64,000 nucleotides of DNA. It comes from Aureimonas altamirensis. GTDB taxonomy: Bacteria > Pseudomonadota > Alphaproteobacteria > Rhizobiales > Rhizobiaceae. The DNA lies in contig NZ_JAMQCO010000004.1 in NCBI RefSeq assembly GCF_023702225.1, forward strand, positions 118,384 through 182,383, read 5' to 3'. Shown piece by piece: positions 54,431 to 63,211 of the stretch (positions within the stretch are counted from its first letter, which is position 1; the number at the start of each line of letters is the position of its first letter). The notes under the pieces were generated by a model, which made no database searches, was not told the DNA's origin, and saw nothing but the letters and a program-made list of their open reading frames with translations. A program made the position numbers and the translations under genes.

Positions 54431-57400
54431 TTACCGAAGGCTTGGATCGACGCCCGGCAGATCGGAAAGCGGCGCCGGCTGCGGCGTCAGCTCGTATTCG
54501 AATGGCGGCGCGACCTCTCCCGGAGTCCGGACGGCAGGCGGCGGCACGCGCAGATCCGGCACCGGAAGCGCCGGCGCTGCGATGGTGCCCTGCGCCCGTT
54601 CCGCTGCACGGGCGGCCTCCTCTTGCCGCAGACGCGCCTCTTCGGCCTGCCGGCGTTCCGCTTCCGCCGCCGCCTCGGCACGCTGGGCGCGCAGGCGCGA
54701 CAGGTCGTTGAAGTAGCGCGCCTCGCGGCGAAGACGCAGCGTTTCCTGCAAATCGTCCCGCATGGCCTGCAGGCGGGCCTGTTCGGCACGATAGGCGCGG
54801 ATCGAAAGATAGCTCGTCAAGGCATCCGCACTTGCAAGGTTGAACGCCGCGCCCCCCGGCCAACCCGCAACATAGGAAACCAACGGAGCCGTATCCTCGA
54901 TCGCCTCCTCCTCCGGCGGCAGGTAGAGAATTGCCGCCCGCGCCTCTCCTCTTCGAGAGACGAGGCTGAACGCTCCCTCCCCGGATAGTTGCGCGCCGGG
55001 CACGGCAGCCGAAACGGGGCCGAACCGTATCGCCCCGAGCGCGATGTCCACGGGGACATCCAACCGGTCGACGCGAAGCGGTTGCGAAGGCAAATCGCGA
55101 AGCAGCATGGATACCTGTTCGGGCGTGGCCTCGAACCCCTGCGCATCCGTTGCATCGAGTATCTCGTCCAGGGGCGGGGCCGAAACCCCGTCGAGGACCA
55201 CGTCCGTGATGCTGACGGAACCGTCGCCGTCCGCCGAGGAGAAGAGTTCGCGCCACGATTGCCCGGCAGCCTGCAACGCAAGCCGGCCCGTCGCCTTGCC
55301 TTGAAGCGGCAGAACGGCAGGGTCGAGCGAAACCCCGTCCATCGCGAGGTCCAGCCCCGCGCGTGCGAAACCGCCGCTGTTGGCAAGGCTGGCACGCCCC
55401 GTGAGCGATCCATCGCCGATCGTGCCTTCCAGCCCGTCGACGGACAGGCCGTTCGCATCTCCGCTCAGTGTGAAACGGCTGTCATGAAGAGCCGCCCCGT
55501 CGAACAGGTCGATGCGCGGAACGGTCATGGCCAGTTCGAAGGGCGGCAGTTGCGCCGTGAAGGAGCCCGCGAAGGCCGTGTCCGGCCAGCCATCCGTACC
55601 ATCGATGGCATCCGGCCCGATGCCGAGGACGGTCGTGGCCAGCCAGGGCAACGACATGGCGCCGATGGTTGCGGCGCCGGTGACGGGGCCATTGCCGCTG
55701 CGCGCCAGTTCCGCCGCGTCGATCGCCGTATCGGCTATGGAGCCGGCAAGGCCATCCACGCTCCATCCATCAGGCCGCCATGCGACACGCATCGAGCCAT
55801 CGGCGGGCAGGCGATCGATGCCCTGGCCGGCAGCGATGCCGAGGGCAGAGAGCCATGGACCAAGATCGCTTGCTGTCAGGCTGGCGTCTGCATCGGCAGC
55901 CGCCAGGCCGTCGGCGCTCCAGTCCGCCGTGCCCTCAACGGTCAGGTCGAGGCCGGGTGCATGAGCGCCGAGGCTCGTGACAACCTTGTCGGCAGGGCCC
56001 GACATGCGGACGCGGAGCTCCAGAGGCGCGGCGACGCCGAGGTCGATCCCAGCGGCGCCCATTTGGTTGAGCATCTCGACCGGGCGGTCGCTTGCCAACA
56101 GCAGCGACACATCCAAGGGCCAGTCGGCCCGCGCCTCGTCCATGGATGCCGGCAGCGATACGCTGGCGGTGATTTCGCTTGGGCCGGCGCTGCCATTGAA
56201 TGTGAGCGCCAGCCTGTCGTCATCGCCGCCGGGAGCCACGCGCCCGCTGCCGGTCAGCTGCCCGGACCGCGCAAGCACGTCGGCAAGCGCGCCACCCATC
56301 CGTGGGGCGATCGAGGCGCGATGGGCCCGAACGAGGCCTGCCAGCCGCGCTGGGTCGTCCAGGTTCACTTCATAGGCGAGGTCGGGCACAAGCCCGCCAT
56401 CCGGCCGCCCGACGGTGCCGCGCGCCTCCAGATTTCCGCCGGCGAAGCCGCCGAGCGACAGGTTGCGCAGGTCGAGCATGTCGCCGGCATAGGTGAGGTC
56501 CACCTCGCCCGTCTCCGCCACGAGATCATATAGCCGCAACGGCCCGGCCGACAGTCGCAGGTCGATGCTGTCGACCCCGGAGGCGAGAACGTCCTTTCCG
56601 GCAAGCAGTTCTGCGAAGGCGAAGAACCTGTCGAGGTCCACGGCATCGCCGGCGAGATCGGCGGAGACTGCGACGCCGTCACCGGCAGTCGCGCGCTCGA
56701 GGCGTCCTCGCAGGCTCTGCCCGGCCACGTCCGCTTCCAGGTTCTCGAAAACCTGCCGCGCCGGCGAAAGCTGGACATCGGCCGAGAAGCCGGCCCGCTG
56801 GATATCCGACAAGCCCCGCTCGCCCGCGCCTCCAAGCCAGGCGACGAGCCCCGCGGGCTGCCGCGAGGCGAACAGGAGCGGGCCCCGGAAAGCCAGGCTA
56901 TCGCCGACCGTCACCAGCCCGGAGGCTTCCACCAGGGTGCGTCCGGGCAATTCCGCGTTCAGCCGGCGCAACGCCCAGCCGTCCGTGCTGGGCGAGGCTG
57001 TCAGGGAAAGGCCGCGCACCGTCGTGTCGCCGATTGTGAAGACCGGAAGGTTCAACTCCAGCTCTCCGGCCACCGGCAGGGCCGGCACCGCGTGCAGCAT
57101 GCGTCGTACGGCTTCCACCCGGTCCGCCAGCGTCAATCCACCGGATTTCTCCAGGGTTTCCTGCGTCAGCCGGTCGATATCGATCTGCTCGCCGGCCAGC
57201 TTGAGGCTGAAATGCGGGATGGGCCCGGAGGCCAGTGTCCCCTCGCCGGTCAGAACGTAGGGGCTTTCGCCCCCGCCCACCTCCACCCGGATTTTCTGGA
57301 ACGCCGCACCGCCGTTCTGCGAGGCGACCTCGCCCGTCGCGCGGAGAACCGGCATGTCTGCGACCGGCTCCAGGCCCTGTGCCGGGGATGCGATCTCGAC

Positions 57401-58129
57401 GGCGCCGGCAAAGTCGGAGACGCCGTCGCCGAGCTGAGTCGCGCCATCCAGCGTGAAGGAGCTCGCCAGCCGCGGCGACAGGATCGCGATGCGGAAGGGC
57501 CAGTGGCCGCCATCCTCTATGGTGCCGGAGCTGAGGGTGAACTCCAGGCGTTCGCCACGGCTGGTCAGCGTGCCGCCGCCGCGAAAGGGCCCGCGCAACG
57601 TGCTTGCCGAGAAGGCTGCGTCGATATTGCCGAACTCGCGCCGCTGGCCGTTGCTGCCATTGTTGAGACTCAGCGCGCCATCGGTGATCACGACGTTTTC
57701 CAGAACGACGTTCGCCCCCCCGGCGCCGAGCCCCTCGCCCAGACGCGGCGGCCGCGAGCCGGCTCCATAGGGGACAGTCAGATGCGGTCGCCCGAGCTCC
57801 ATCTGGAAGATGCGGATTTCGCCCGAAAGATACGGTGCCAGTTCCGCATCCATGCGGAAACTGTCGAGCGTCATGGATGCCTCGCCATGCCCGGGCTCGC
57901 CCACCGTCACATCGGTGAAGGTCAGGCTGGGAAACGGCAGCAGGCGCGCATGGGCTTCGCCCCGGACCTCCACCTTCTGTCCCAGAAGTCGGCTCGCCTC
58001 CGCCTCGAAGGAGGTGCGCCACGACGTCCAGTCGATGAAGACGGGTGCAACAAGGGCCGCGATCAACAGCGCGACGATGAGGCCACCTATGGCGATGAAC
58101 AGTCGCACCCCTTGCAGCCTCCTTCCCAT
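54431..58129 (-). CDS. Large AsmA-family envelope protein
   Basis: 1232 residues from MGRRLQGVRLFIAIGG; a longer frame has an unlikely leader. One N-terminal membrane helix is followed by an AsmA domain (FIDWTSWRTSFEAEASRLLGQKVEVRGEAHARLLPFPSLTFTDVTVGEPG) and long beta-rich repeats typical of bridge-like lipid transfer proteins. The C-terminus has a charged Arg/Glu/Ala coiled coil (RREARYFNDLSRLRAQRAEAAAEAERRQAEEARLRQEE) and a Pro-rich tail. AsmA proteins span the periplasm and take part in lipid transport or outer-membrane assembly. No ribosome site is strong at the chosen start. Confidence 0.85.
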   Translation of the reverse strand: MGRRLQGVRLFIAIGGLIVALLIAALVAPVFIDWTSWRTSFEAEASRLLGQKVEVRGEAHARLLPFPSLTFTDVTVGEPGHGEASMTLDSFRMDAELAPYLSGEIRIFQMELGRPHLTVPYGAGSRPPRLGEGLGAGGANVVLENVVITDGALSLNNGSNGQRREFGNIDAAFSASTLRGPFRGGGTLTSRGERLEFTLSSGTIEDGGHWPFRIAILSPRLASSFTLDGATQLGDGVSDFAGAVEIASPAQGLEPVADMPVLRATGEVASQNGGAAFQKIRVEVGGGESPYVLTGEGTLASGPIPHFSLKLAGEQIDIDRLTQETLEKSGGLTLADRVEAVRRMLHAVPALPVAGELELNLPVFTIGDTTVRGLSLTASPSTDGWALRRLNAELPGRTLVEASGLVTVGDSLAFRGPLLFASRQPAGLVAWLGGAGERGLSDIQRAGFSADVQLSPARQVFENLEADVAGQSLRGRLERATAGDGVAVSADLAGDAVDLDRFFAFAELLAGKDVLASGVDSIDLRLSAGPLRLYDLVAETGEVDLTYAGDMLDLRNLSLGGFAGGNLEARGTVGRPDGGLVPDLAYEVNLDDPARLAGLVRAHRASIAPRMGGALADVLARSGQLTGSGRVAPGGDDDRLALTFNGSAGPSEITASVSLPASMDEARADWPLDVSLLLASDRPVEMLNQMGAAGIDLGVAAPLELRVRMSGPADKVVTSLGAHAPGLDLTVEGTADWSADGLAAADADASLTASDLGPWLSALGIAAGQGIDRLPADGSMRVAWRPDGWSVDGLAGSIADTAIDAAELARSGNGPVTGAATIGAMSLPWLATTVLGIGPDAIDGTDGWPDTAFAGSFTAQLPPFELAMTVPRIDLFDGAALHDSRFTLSGDANGLSVDGLEGTIGDGSLTGRASLANSGGFARAGLDLAMDGVSLDPAVLPLQGKATGRLALQAAGQSWRELFSSADGDGSVSITDVVLDGVSAPPLDEILDATDAQGFEATPEQVSMLLRDLPSQPLRVDRLDVPVDIALGAIRFGPVSAAVPGAQLSGEGAFSLVSRRGEARAAILYLPPEEEAIEDTAPLVSYVAGWPGGAAFNLASADALTSYLSIRAYRAEQARLQAMRDDLQETLRLRREARYFNDLSRLRAQRAEAAAEAERRQAEEARLRQEEAARAAERAQGTIAAPALPVPDLRVPPPAVRTPGEVAPPFEYELTPQPAPLSDLPGVDPSLR

Positions 58130-58158
58130 GGCGTTGCCGGCAGTTGGCAGATAGGCCA

Positions 58159-58177
58159 CGACAATGCGACATTGTCG
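58159..58177. promoter_or_regulatory. Perfect palindrome upstream of asmA-family gene
   Basis: CGACAATG-CGA-CATTGTCG, 8-base arms with a 3-base centre, 30 bases before the chosen start. A good operator candidate for an unknown regulator. Confidence 0.45.
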
Positions 58178-58260
58178 AGGGTGTTTGATCCAGGGGCATG
58201 ATGGTGCGATCCCGATTGCGGCGCCGAAACCACGCACGCGGGCGAGACCAAAATCATTAG

Positions 58261-58272
58261 GTAGCGCGCTAC
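58261..58272. promoter_or_regulatory. Palindromic operator candidate of the MazEF-type pair
   Basis: GTAGCGCGCTAC, a perfect 12-base palindrome, with a further GTAGCG 12 bases later (58285-58290). A TATGGT -10-like element (58281-58286) lies between it and the antitoxin start at 58309. Position suits autorepression by the antitoxin. Confidence 0.5.
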
Positions 58273-58308
58273 TTATCTGATATGGTAGCGGCAACCTATG
58301 GAGAGAAC

Positions 58309-58533
58309 ATGCCGCGACCCAGGCAAACCGACGACGGTCTGACCAAATTTCAACGCTACCGGCAGCAGCAGCGCCACCGGGGCATGAAGCAGTTGCGCAT
58401 TTGGGTTCCAGACCCCCACAGGCCGGAATTTGCCGCTGAAGCCAGGCGGCAGGGTTTGAGCTTGCGTAGTCGCCCTGAGGAATGCGAAGCGCTGGACTTC
58501 ATCGCCGCCGCTGTGGAATTGCCGGAATCGTGA
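58309..58533 (+). CDS. Antitoxin, MazE-like (DUF3018)
   Basis: 74 residues from MPRPRQTDDGLTKFQRYRQQQRHRGMKQLRIWVPD, the pattern of DUF3018 antitoxins, followed by a helical, acidic C-terminus. It overlaps the toxin start as GTGA, so the two are coupled. It should bind DNA with its N-terminus and block the toxin with its C-terminus, by analogy with MazE. Confidence 0.88.
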   Translation: MPRPRQTDDGLTKFQRYRQQQRHRGMKQLRIWVPDPHRPEFAAEARRQGLSLRSRPEECEALDFIAAAVELPES

Positions 58534-58856
58534 AGAGAGGCGATCTCGTCACGGTCTCGGCCCAAGGCGATTATGGCAAGCCACGCCCGGCGGTCGTCAT
58601 TCAATCCGACGCACTCAACGCCGCAGACAGTGTGCTCGTGGCCTTGCTCACCAGCGCGATCGCCGATGCGCCGTTTTACCGACTCACCGTCGAGCCGACG
58701 GCTGGGAACGGCCTCAAGGCTGTCTCGCAAGTCATGGTGGATAAGGTCCTGGCCTATCCGCGCGCGAAATGTGGGCCGGTAATAGGTCGCCTTTCGGGGG
58801 CCGAATTGTTGGCGCTGGGTAACATGCTGTCCGTAATGATCGGCATGGCCGACTGA
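58530..58856 (+). CDS. MazF/PemK-type toxin endoribonuclease
   Basis: 108 residues, GTG start overlapping the antitoxin stop. VKRGDLVTVSAQGDYGKPRPAVVIQSD is the MazF N-terminus with the catalytic Arg in KPRPAVVIQ; LVALLTSAI and VMVDKVLAYPRAKCG match the rest. MazF toxins cut RNA at specific short sites. The cognate antitoxin is immediately upstream. Confidence 0.92.
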   Translation: MKRGDLVTVSAQGDYGKPRPAVVIQSDALNAADSVLVALLTSAIADAPFYRLTVEPTAGNGLKAVSQVMVDKVLAYPRAKCGPVIGRLSGAELLALGNMLSVMIGMAD

Positions 58857-58914
58857 CGGCGGCATATGTCGCGGAGTTCTAGTGTTGGCGGAAAATTTCA
58901 CTAGATATGGTGCG

Positions 58915-61503
58915 ATGACCGATTCCACAGACAATCCGGGCACGCCGCCCGCGTCACCCAAGGCGGGGATCGCCGCGCGGGCCTTGGCCGGCATGCGTCC
59001 ACGCATGCCGGCCGGGCAGGAGCCGGCCTATTTCGCCGGGCTCAATGCCGAGCAGCGCGCAGCCGTGGAAACGACGGAAGGGCCCGTTCTCGTGCTGGCC
59101 GGTGCGGGAACCGGCAAGACGCGCGTGTTGACGACGCGGATCGCCCACATCCTGGCGACCGGACGCGCCTACCCTTCGCAGATCCTGGCGGTGACCTTCA
59201 CCAACAAGGCCGCGCGCGAGATGAAGACCCGTATCGGCCTGCTCGTCGGCGAGGAGGTCGAAGGCATGCCATGGCTCGGCACCTTCCACTCCATCGGCGT
59301 CCGGATCCTGCGTCGCCACGCCGAGCTTGTCGGACTGAAGCCCAACTTCACCATCCTCGACACGGACGACCAGATCCGGCTGATCAAGCAGCTGATCCAG
59401 GCCGAGAACCTGGACGACAAGCGCTGGCCGGCGCGCACCTTCGCCAATCTCATGGATGGCTGGAAGAACAAGGCGTTGACGCCCGACCGCATCCCCGAGG
59501 GGGACGCCCGCGCCTTCGGCGACGGCAAGGGACGCCTGCTCTATCAGGCCTATCAGGAACGGCTCCGCCAGTTGAATGCGGCGGATTTCGGCGACCTGCT
59601 GATGCATCCGATCGAGATCTTCAAGAACAATGCGAGCGTGCTCGACGAATATCACCGACGCTTCCGCTACATTCTCGTCGACGAATATCAGGATACGAAC
59701 GTTGCGCAGTATCTGTGGCTGCGTCTCCTGGCGCAGCGTACGGGTCAGGACGGCGCGCGCAACGTGTGCTGCGTAGGCGACGACGACCAGTCCATCTATG
59801 GCTGGCGCGGTGCAGAAGTGGACAACATCCTTCGCTTCGAAAAGGACTTTCCGGGAGCCGTCGTGATCCGCCTGGAGCGCAATTACCGCTCTACTGCCCA
59901 TATCCTCGGAGCGGCGGGCCAGTTGATCGCCCATAACGAGGACAGGCTCGGGAAAACCCTGTTCACCGAGAGGGCGGACCCCGAAGATGAACTCGTCAGC
60001 GTCAACGCCGCATGGGACTCGGAAGAAGAAGCGCGCGCCGTCGGTGAGGAAGTCGAGCAGTTGCAGCGCAAGGGCCATGCGCTGAACGACATGGCGATCC
60101 TCGTGCGGGCCTCGTTCCAGATGCGCGAGTTCGAGGACAGGTTCGTCACGCTCGGCGTCAACTATCGCGTCATCGGCGGCCCGCGCTTCTACGAGCGGCT
60201 CGAGATCCGGGATGCATTGGCCTATTTCCGCGCCACGGTGCAGCCGGCCGACGACCTCGCCTTCGAGCGGATCGTCAACACGCCCAAGCGCGGCCTCGGC
60301 GAGGCCGCGATCCGACTGATCCACGAATATGCGCGCGCACGGCAGGTTCCGCTTCTGGCCGCCGCCGCCGAGTTGATCGAAGGCGACGAGCTGAAGCCGC
60401 GCCCGCGCGCCGCGCTGGCCGAGGTCGTCGCGAACTTTCATCGCTGGCGCGACCTCGTGCCCACCATGCGCCATACCGACCTGGCAGAGATGATCCTGGA
60501 CGAGTCCGGCTACACCGCCATGTGGCAGAACGACAGGTCGGCGGAGGCGCCCGGGCGGCTGGAAAACCTGAAGGAGCTGATCCGCTCCATGGACGACTAC
60601 GAAAGCCTTCCCGGCTTTCTCGAGCATATCGCGCTCGTCATGGACGCCGAGCAGAACGAGCAGATGGATGCGATCTCCATCATGACGCTGCATTCGGCCA
60701 AGGGGCTGGAGTTCGAAACGGTGTTCCTGCCCGGCTGGGAGGAAGGCTTGTTCCCGCATCAGCGCGCCTTGGACGAGGGTGGACGCTCCGGCCTGGAGGA
60801 AGAGCGACGGCTGGCCTATGTCGGCCTGACCCGCGGCAAGAAGCGCGTCAAGATATGGTTCGTCTCCAACAGGCGTATCCACGGCCTGTGGCAGAGCACC
60901 ATTCCGTCGCGTTTCCTGGACGAGTTGCCGGAAGAGCATGTGGAAGTCATCGAAGCGCCGTCCACCTATGGCGGCTATGGCGCCAGCAGATGGGATCAGT
61001 CCAGCTTCTCGACGTCGAGCTACCAGACGCCGGGCTGGCGGCGCGCACAGGCTGCAGGCGGCGGTGGCGGCTACTCGGGCGGGCGCGGCGGCGGTATCGC
61101 CTATGCCGACAAGGGCCCGACCAGCGCCCGGGACCGGGCCGCCGCGCAGGCTGACCGCTATATCAACCGCGACGGAACCCTGCGTGATGAGGGCGCCCCC
61201 GGTTTTGCCGGCCGCATGACGGAGGCCCATTCGATGCGCCCGTCGCGGGGCTCCAATCAGCCGCCGCGCAAGGGCGCGGGCCTGTACTCGTCCGCACGGG
61301 ACGGCGGCCCTCGTGAAATCTCGGGAGAGCTGGTCGCCAAATCGGTTGCCGAGGAGGCCAGCGCCTTTTCGACCGGCGACCGGGTGTTCCACATGAAGTT
61401 CGGCAACGGCACGGTTGCCTCGGTCGAAGGCAACAAGCTGACCATCGACTTCGACAAGGCCGGCCAGAAGCGGGTGCTGGACGGCTTCGTTCAACCGATC
61501 TAA
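58915..61503 (+). CDS. uvrD: ATP-dependent DNA helicase UvrD/PcrA
   Basis: 862 residues from MTDSTDNPG. Walker A GAGTGKTRVLTTRIA, motif II DEYQDTN, VGDDDQSIYGWRGA, LERNYRS, TLHSAKGLEFETVFLPGWEEGLFPHQ and VGLTRGKKRVKIWF are all present. A Gly-rich segment (AQAAGGGGGYSGGRGGG) and a C-terminal Tudor-like domain (GDRVFHMKFGNGTVASVEGNKLTIDFDKAGQKRVLDGFV) follow, as in PcrA, where it binds RNA polymerase. It removes proteins from DNA in repair and at transcription-replication conflicts. Confidence 0.95.
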   Translation: MTDSTDNPGTPPASPKAGIAARALAGMRPRMPAGQEPAYFAGLNAEQRAAVETTEGPVLVLAGAGTGKTRVLTTRIAHILATGRAYPSQILAVTFTNKAAREMKTRIGLLVGEEVEGMPWLGTFHSIGVRILRRHAELVGLKPNFTILDTDDQIRLIKQLIQAENLDDKRWPARTFANLMDGWKNKALTPDRIPEGDARAFGDGKGRLLYQAYQERLRQLNAADFGDLLMHPIEIFKNNASVLDEYHRRFRYILVDEYQDTNVAQYLWLRLLAQRTGQDGARNVCCVGDDDQSIYGWRGAEVDNILRFEKDFPGAVVIRLERNYRSTAHILGAAGQLIAHNEDRLGKTLFTERADPEDELVSVNAAWDSEEEARAVGEEVEQLQRKGHALNDMAILVRASFQMREFEDRFVTLGVNYRVIGGPRFYERLEIRDALAYFRATVQPADDLAFERIVNTPKRGLGEAAIRLIHEYARARQVPLLAAAAELIEGDELKPRPRAALAEVVANFHRWRDLVPTMRHTDLAEMILDESGYTAMWQNDRSAEAPGRLENLKELIRSMDDYESLPGFLEHIALVMDAEQNEQMDAISIMTLHSAKGLEFETVFLPGWEEGLFPHQRALDEGGRSGLEEERRLAYVGLTRGKKRVKIWFVSNRRIHGLWQSTIPSRFLDELPEEHVEVIEAPSTYGGYGASRWDQSSFSTSSYQTPGWRRAQAAGGGGGYSGGRGGGIAYADKGPTSARDRAAAQADRYINRDGTLRDEGAPGFAGRMTEAHSMRPSRGSNQPPRKGAGLYSSARDGGPREISGELVAKSVAEEASAFSTGDRVFHMKFGNGTVASVEGNKLTIDFDKAGQKRVLDGFVQPI

Positions 61504-61561
61504 TGGATGATGACAAGCGTCTGCCCGCCTGCACCGAAGCGGGCATGCCGGAGTTCAAGAT

Positions 61562-61765
61562 ATGGACAAGAGCCGAGATCCTCTGCATTCCCGAACGAAG
61601 TCCGGGGGCTTCATTCTGTCACCACGATTAGGGGAAGCCATCTGCGCCGTAGAAGGCCTCAAGCTCTCTCCTCGGATGGAAATCGTCTTACGGTCCGGCG
61701 CGCTGCGGGACATGAGTGGTGCCGATCGCAGGGCGGCGTTGAAGAAAATTCTCGCATCGAAGTAG
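61562..61765 (+). CDS. VbhA-like antitoxin of Fic toxin
   Basis: 67 residues. The segment LGEAICAVEGLKLSPRMEIVLRSGALRDMSGADRRAALKKI has the layout of VbhA antitoxins: the inhibitory helix ending in E31-G32, then LxLSP and a short helical pair. The expected [S/T]xxxEG reads I27-C-A-V-E31-G, so the Ser/Thr that fixes the helix is Ile. It is 6 bases before the fic gene. Confidence 0.75.
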   Translation: MDKSRDPLHSRTKSGGFILSPRLGEAICAVEGLKLSPRMEIVLRSGALRDMSGADRRAALKKILASK

Positions 61766-61771
61766 TCGACC

Positions 61772-62353
61772 TTGGCTTATGCCGTTCACGACGATCCGGA
61801 CTGCTATCCGGGCACCACTGTTCTGCGGAATCTGTTGGATATTCGGGAACAGTCGGCATTAGACGAAGCGGAGACGCTGCTGTTTCTACTGCGAGCGGAC
61901 GAGGCGCTACCAAAAGGCAACTTCGATGCTGCGCATCTGTTGGATATCCATCGGCATCTGTTCCAGGACGTATTCATCTGGGCTGGACGGCCGCGCACCG
62001 TCCGAATCGGTAAAGCTGGAAACTGGTTCTGCTATCCCGAATTTATCACGCATGAACTTGGGAGAGCATTCGACGAGTATGGCCCTCCAGACGCCGTGGC
62101 GGCGCTTCCTTTCGATCTTTTTGTTACGCAGACAACGCACCTCGTTGCGGAGATCAACGCCATTCACCCGTTCAGGGATGGGAACGGTCGAACTCAATTG
62201 ACCTTTCTGAGCATGATGGCTGCCAACGCCGGGTATCGGCTTGATGAGACGATCCTCCAGCCGGATGACGTGCTGTCTGCGATGATCGACAGTTTTCACG
62301 GCGACGAGCGTCCCCTTGCCCTGCTGATCGGCAAAGGACTGAGCGAACTATAA
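61772..62353 (+). CDS. Fic-domain toxin (AMP-transferase family)
   Basis: 193 residues, TTG start (no better start before the conserved CYPGTTVLRNLLDIREQSALDEAE). Conserved features are FDAAHLLDIHRHLFQDVFIWAGRPRTVRIGK and the active site H132-P-F-R-D-G-N-G-R140-T-Q-L143. The last Arg of HxFx(D/E)GNGRxxR is Leu here. Fic enzymes attach AMP or related groups to target proteins. A VbhA-like antitoxin precedes it. It converges on the PhzF gene. Confidence 0.88.
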   Translation: MAYAVHDDPDCYPGTTVLRNLLDIREQSALDEAETLLFLLRADEALPKGNFDAAHLLDIHRHLFQDVFIWAGRPRTVRIGKAGNWFCYPEFITHELGRAFDEYGPPDAVAALPFDLFVTQTTHLVAEINAIHPFRDGNGRTQLTFLSMMAANAGYRLDETILQPDDVLSAMIDSFHGDERPLALLIGKGLSEL

Positions 62354-62372
62354 GGAAACTGAGTTTGCCTGA

Positions 62373-63176
62373 TCAGTCGACGATGATCGTCCCGCGCAGG
62401 TAGAGCACGGCATCGCCGGCGATGATGACGGCGTCGTCCTCGAGGCGGCACGCCAGGTCCCCGCCTCGCCTCGACAGTTGACGCGCCGTAAACTCCGTCC
62501 CGCCCAGTTTCTCAGCCCAGAACGGAGCGAGCGCGCAATGCGCCGACCCCGTGACGGAATCTTCGTCGATCCCGAAGCGCGGCGCGAAGTAGCGGGATAC
62601 GAAGTCCACGCTGTCGCCCTTCGCCGTCACCAGCAGGCTGCGCGCATCCAGTGCGGCAATGGCGGCGATATCCGGTCGCATGGCCATCAGCGCGCCCTCG
62701 TCCGATACCAGCGCCAGCACCGTACCGTCGCCGTCCACCGGAACGAAGCGCGTTTCCAGCACCGGCGTGCCGAGCACCGAGGCGATTTCGGCCGGATCGC
62801 CGCCGGGGTCCACCCTGCGGCGCGGCAGGCGCATGGAAAATCCCGCTTCCGATCGGTCCACGAGCAGCGTACCGGACTTGCGGGTATGAAAGCGGAAAGG
62901 GGGCGCCAGGCCGATCTCGTCGGCCAGCACGAGCGCACTGGCAAGGGTGGCATGGCCGCACAGCGGCACCTCGGTCGTGGGAGTGAACCAGCGAAGCTCA
63001 TGCCCGTCCTCGTCCGCGGCGACGAGAAAGGCCGTCTCGGCGAGGTTGTTTTCGGCAGCGATCGCCGTCAGAACGGCATCGGGCAGCCATGTGTCCAGGA
63101 GGACGACGGCCGCCGGATTGCCCGCGAACCGGGTTCGCGTGAAAGCGTCGACCTGAAACATCCTGAATTCCGGCAT
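62373..63176 (-). CDS. PhzF-family epimerase/isomerase-like protein
   Basis: 267 residues from MPEFRMFQVDAFTRTRFAGNPAAVV. The catalytic Glu in NNLAETAFL, the segment LCGHATLASA and the C-terminal DSVTGSAHCALAPFWAEKLG are diagnostic of PhzF. Members outside phenazine clusters are of unknown substrate; no phenazine genes are near. It is divergent from the methyltransferase. Confidence 0.92.
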   Translation of the reverse strand: MPEFRMFQVDAFTRTRFAGNPAAVVLLDTWLPDAVLTAIAAENNLAETAFLVAADEDGHELRWFTPTTEVPLCGHATLASALVLADEIGLAPPFRFHTRKSGTLLVDRSEAGFSMRLPRRRVDPGGDPAEIASVLGTPVLETRFVPVDGDGTVLALVSDEGALMAMRPDIAAIAALDARSLLVTAKGDSVDFVSRYFAPRFGIDEDSVTGSAHCALAPFWAEKLGGTEFTARQLSRRGGDLACRLEDDAVIIAGDAVLYLRGTIIVD

Positions 63177-63211
63177 CCTGCCTGTTCCCCCAAAAGTACG
63201 AGTCAACGACC

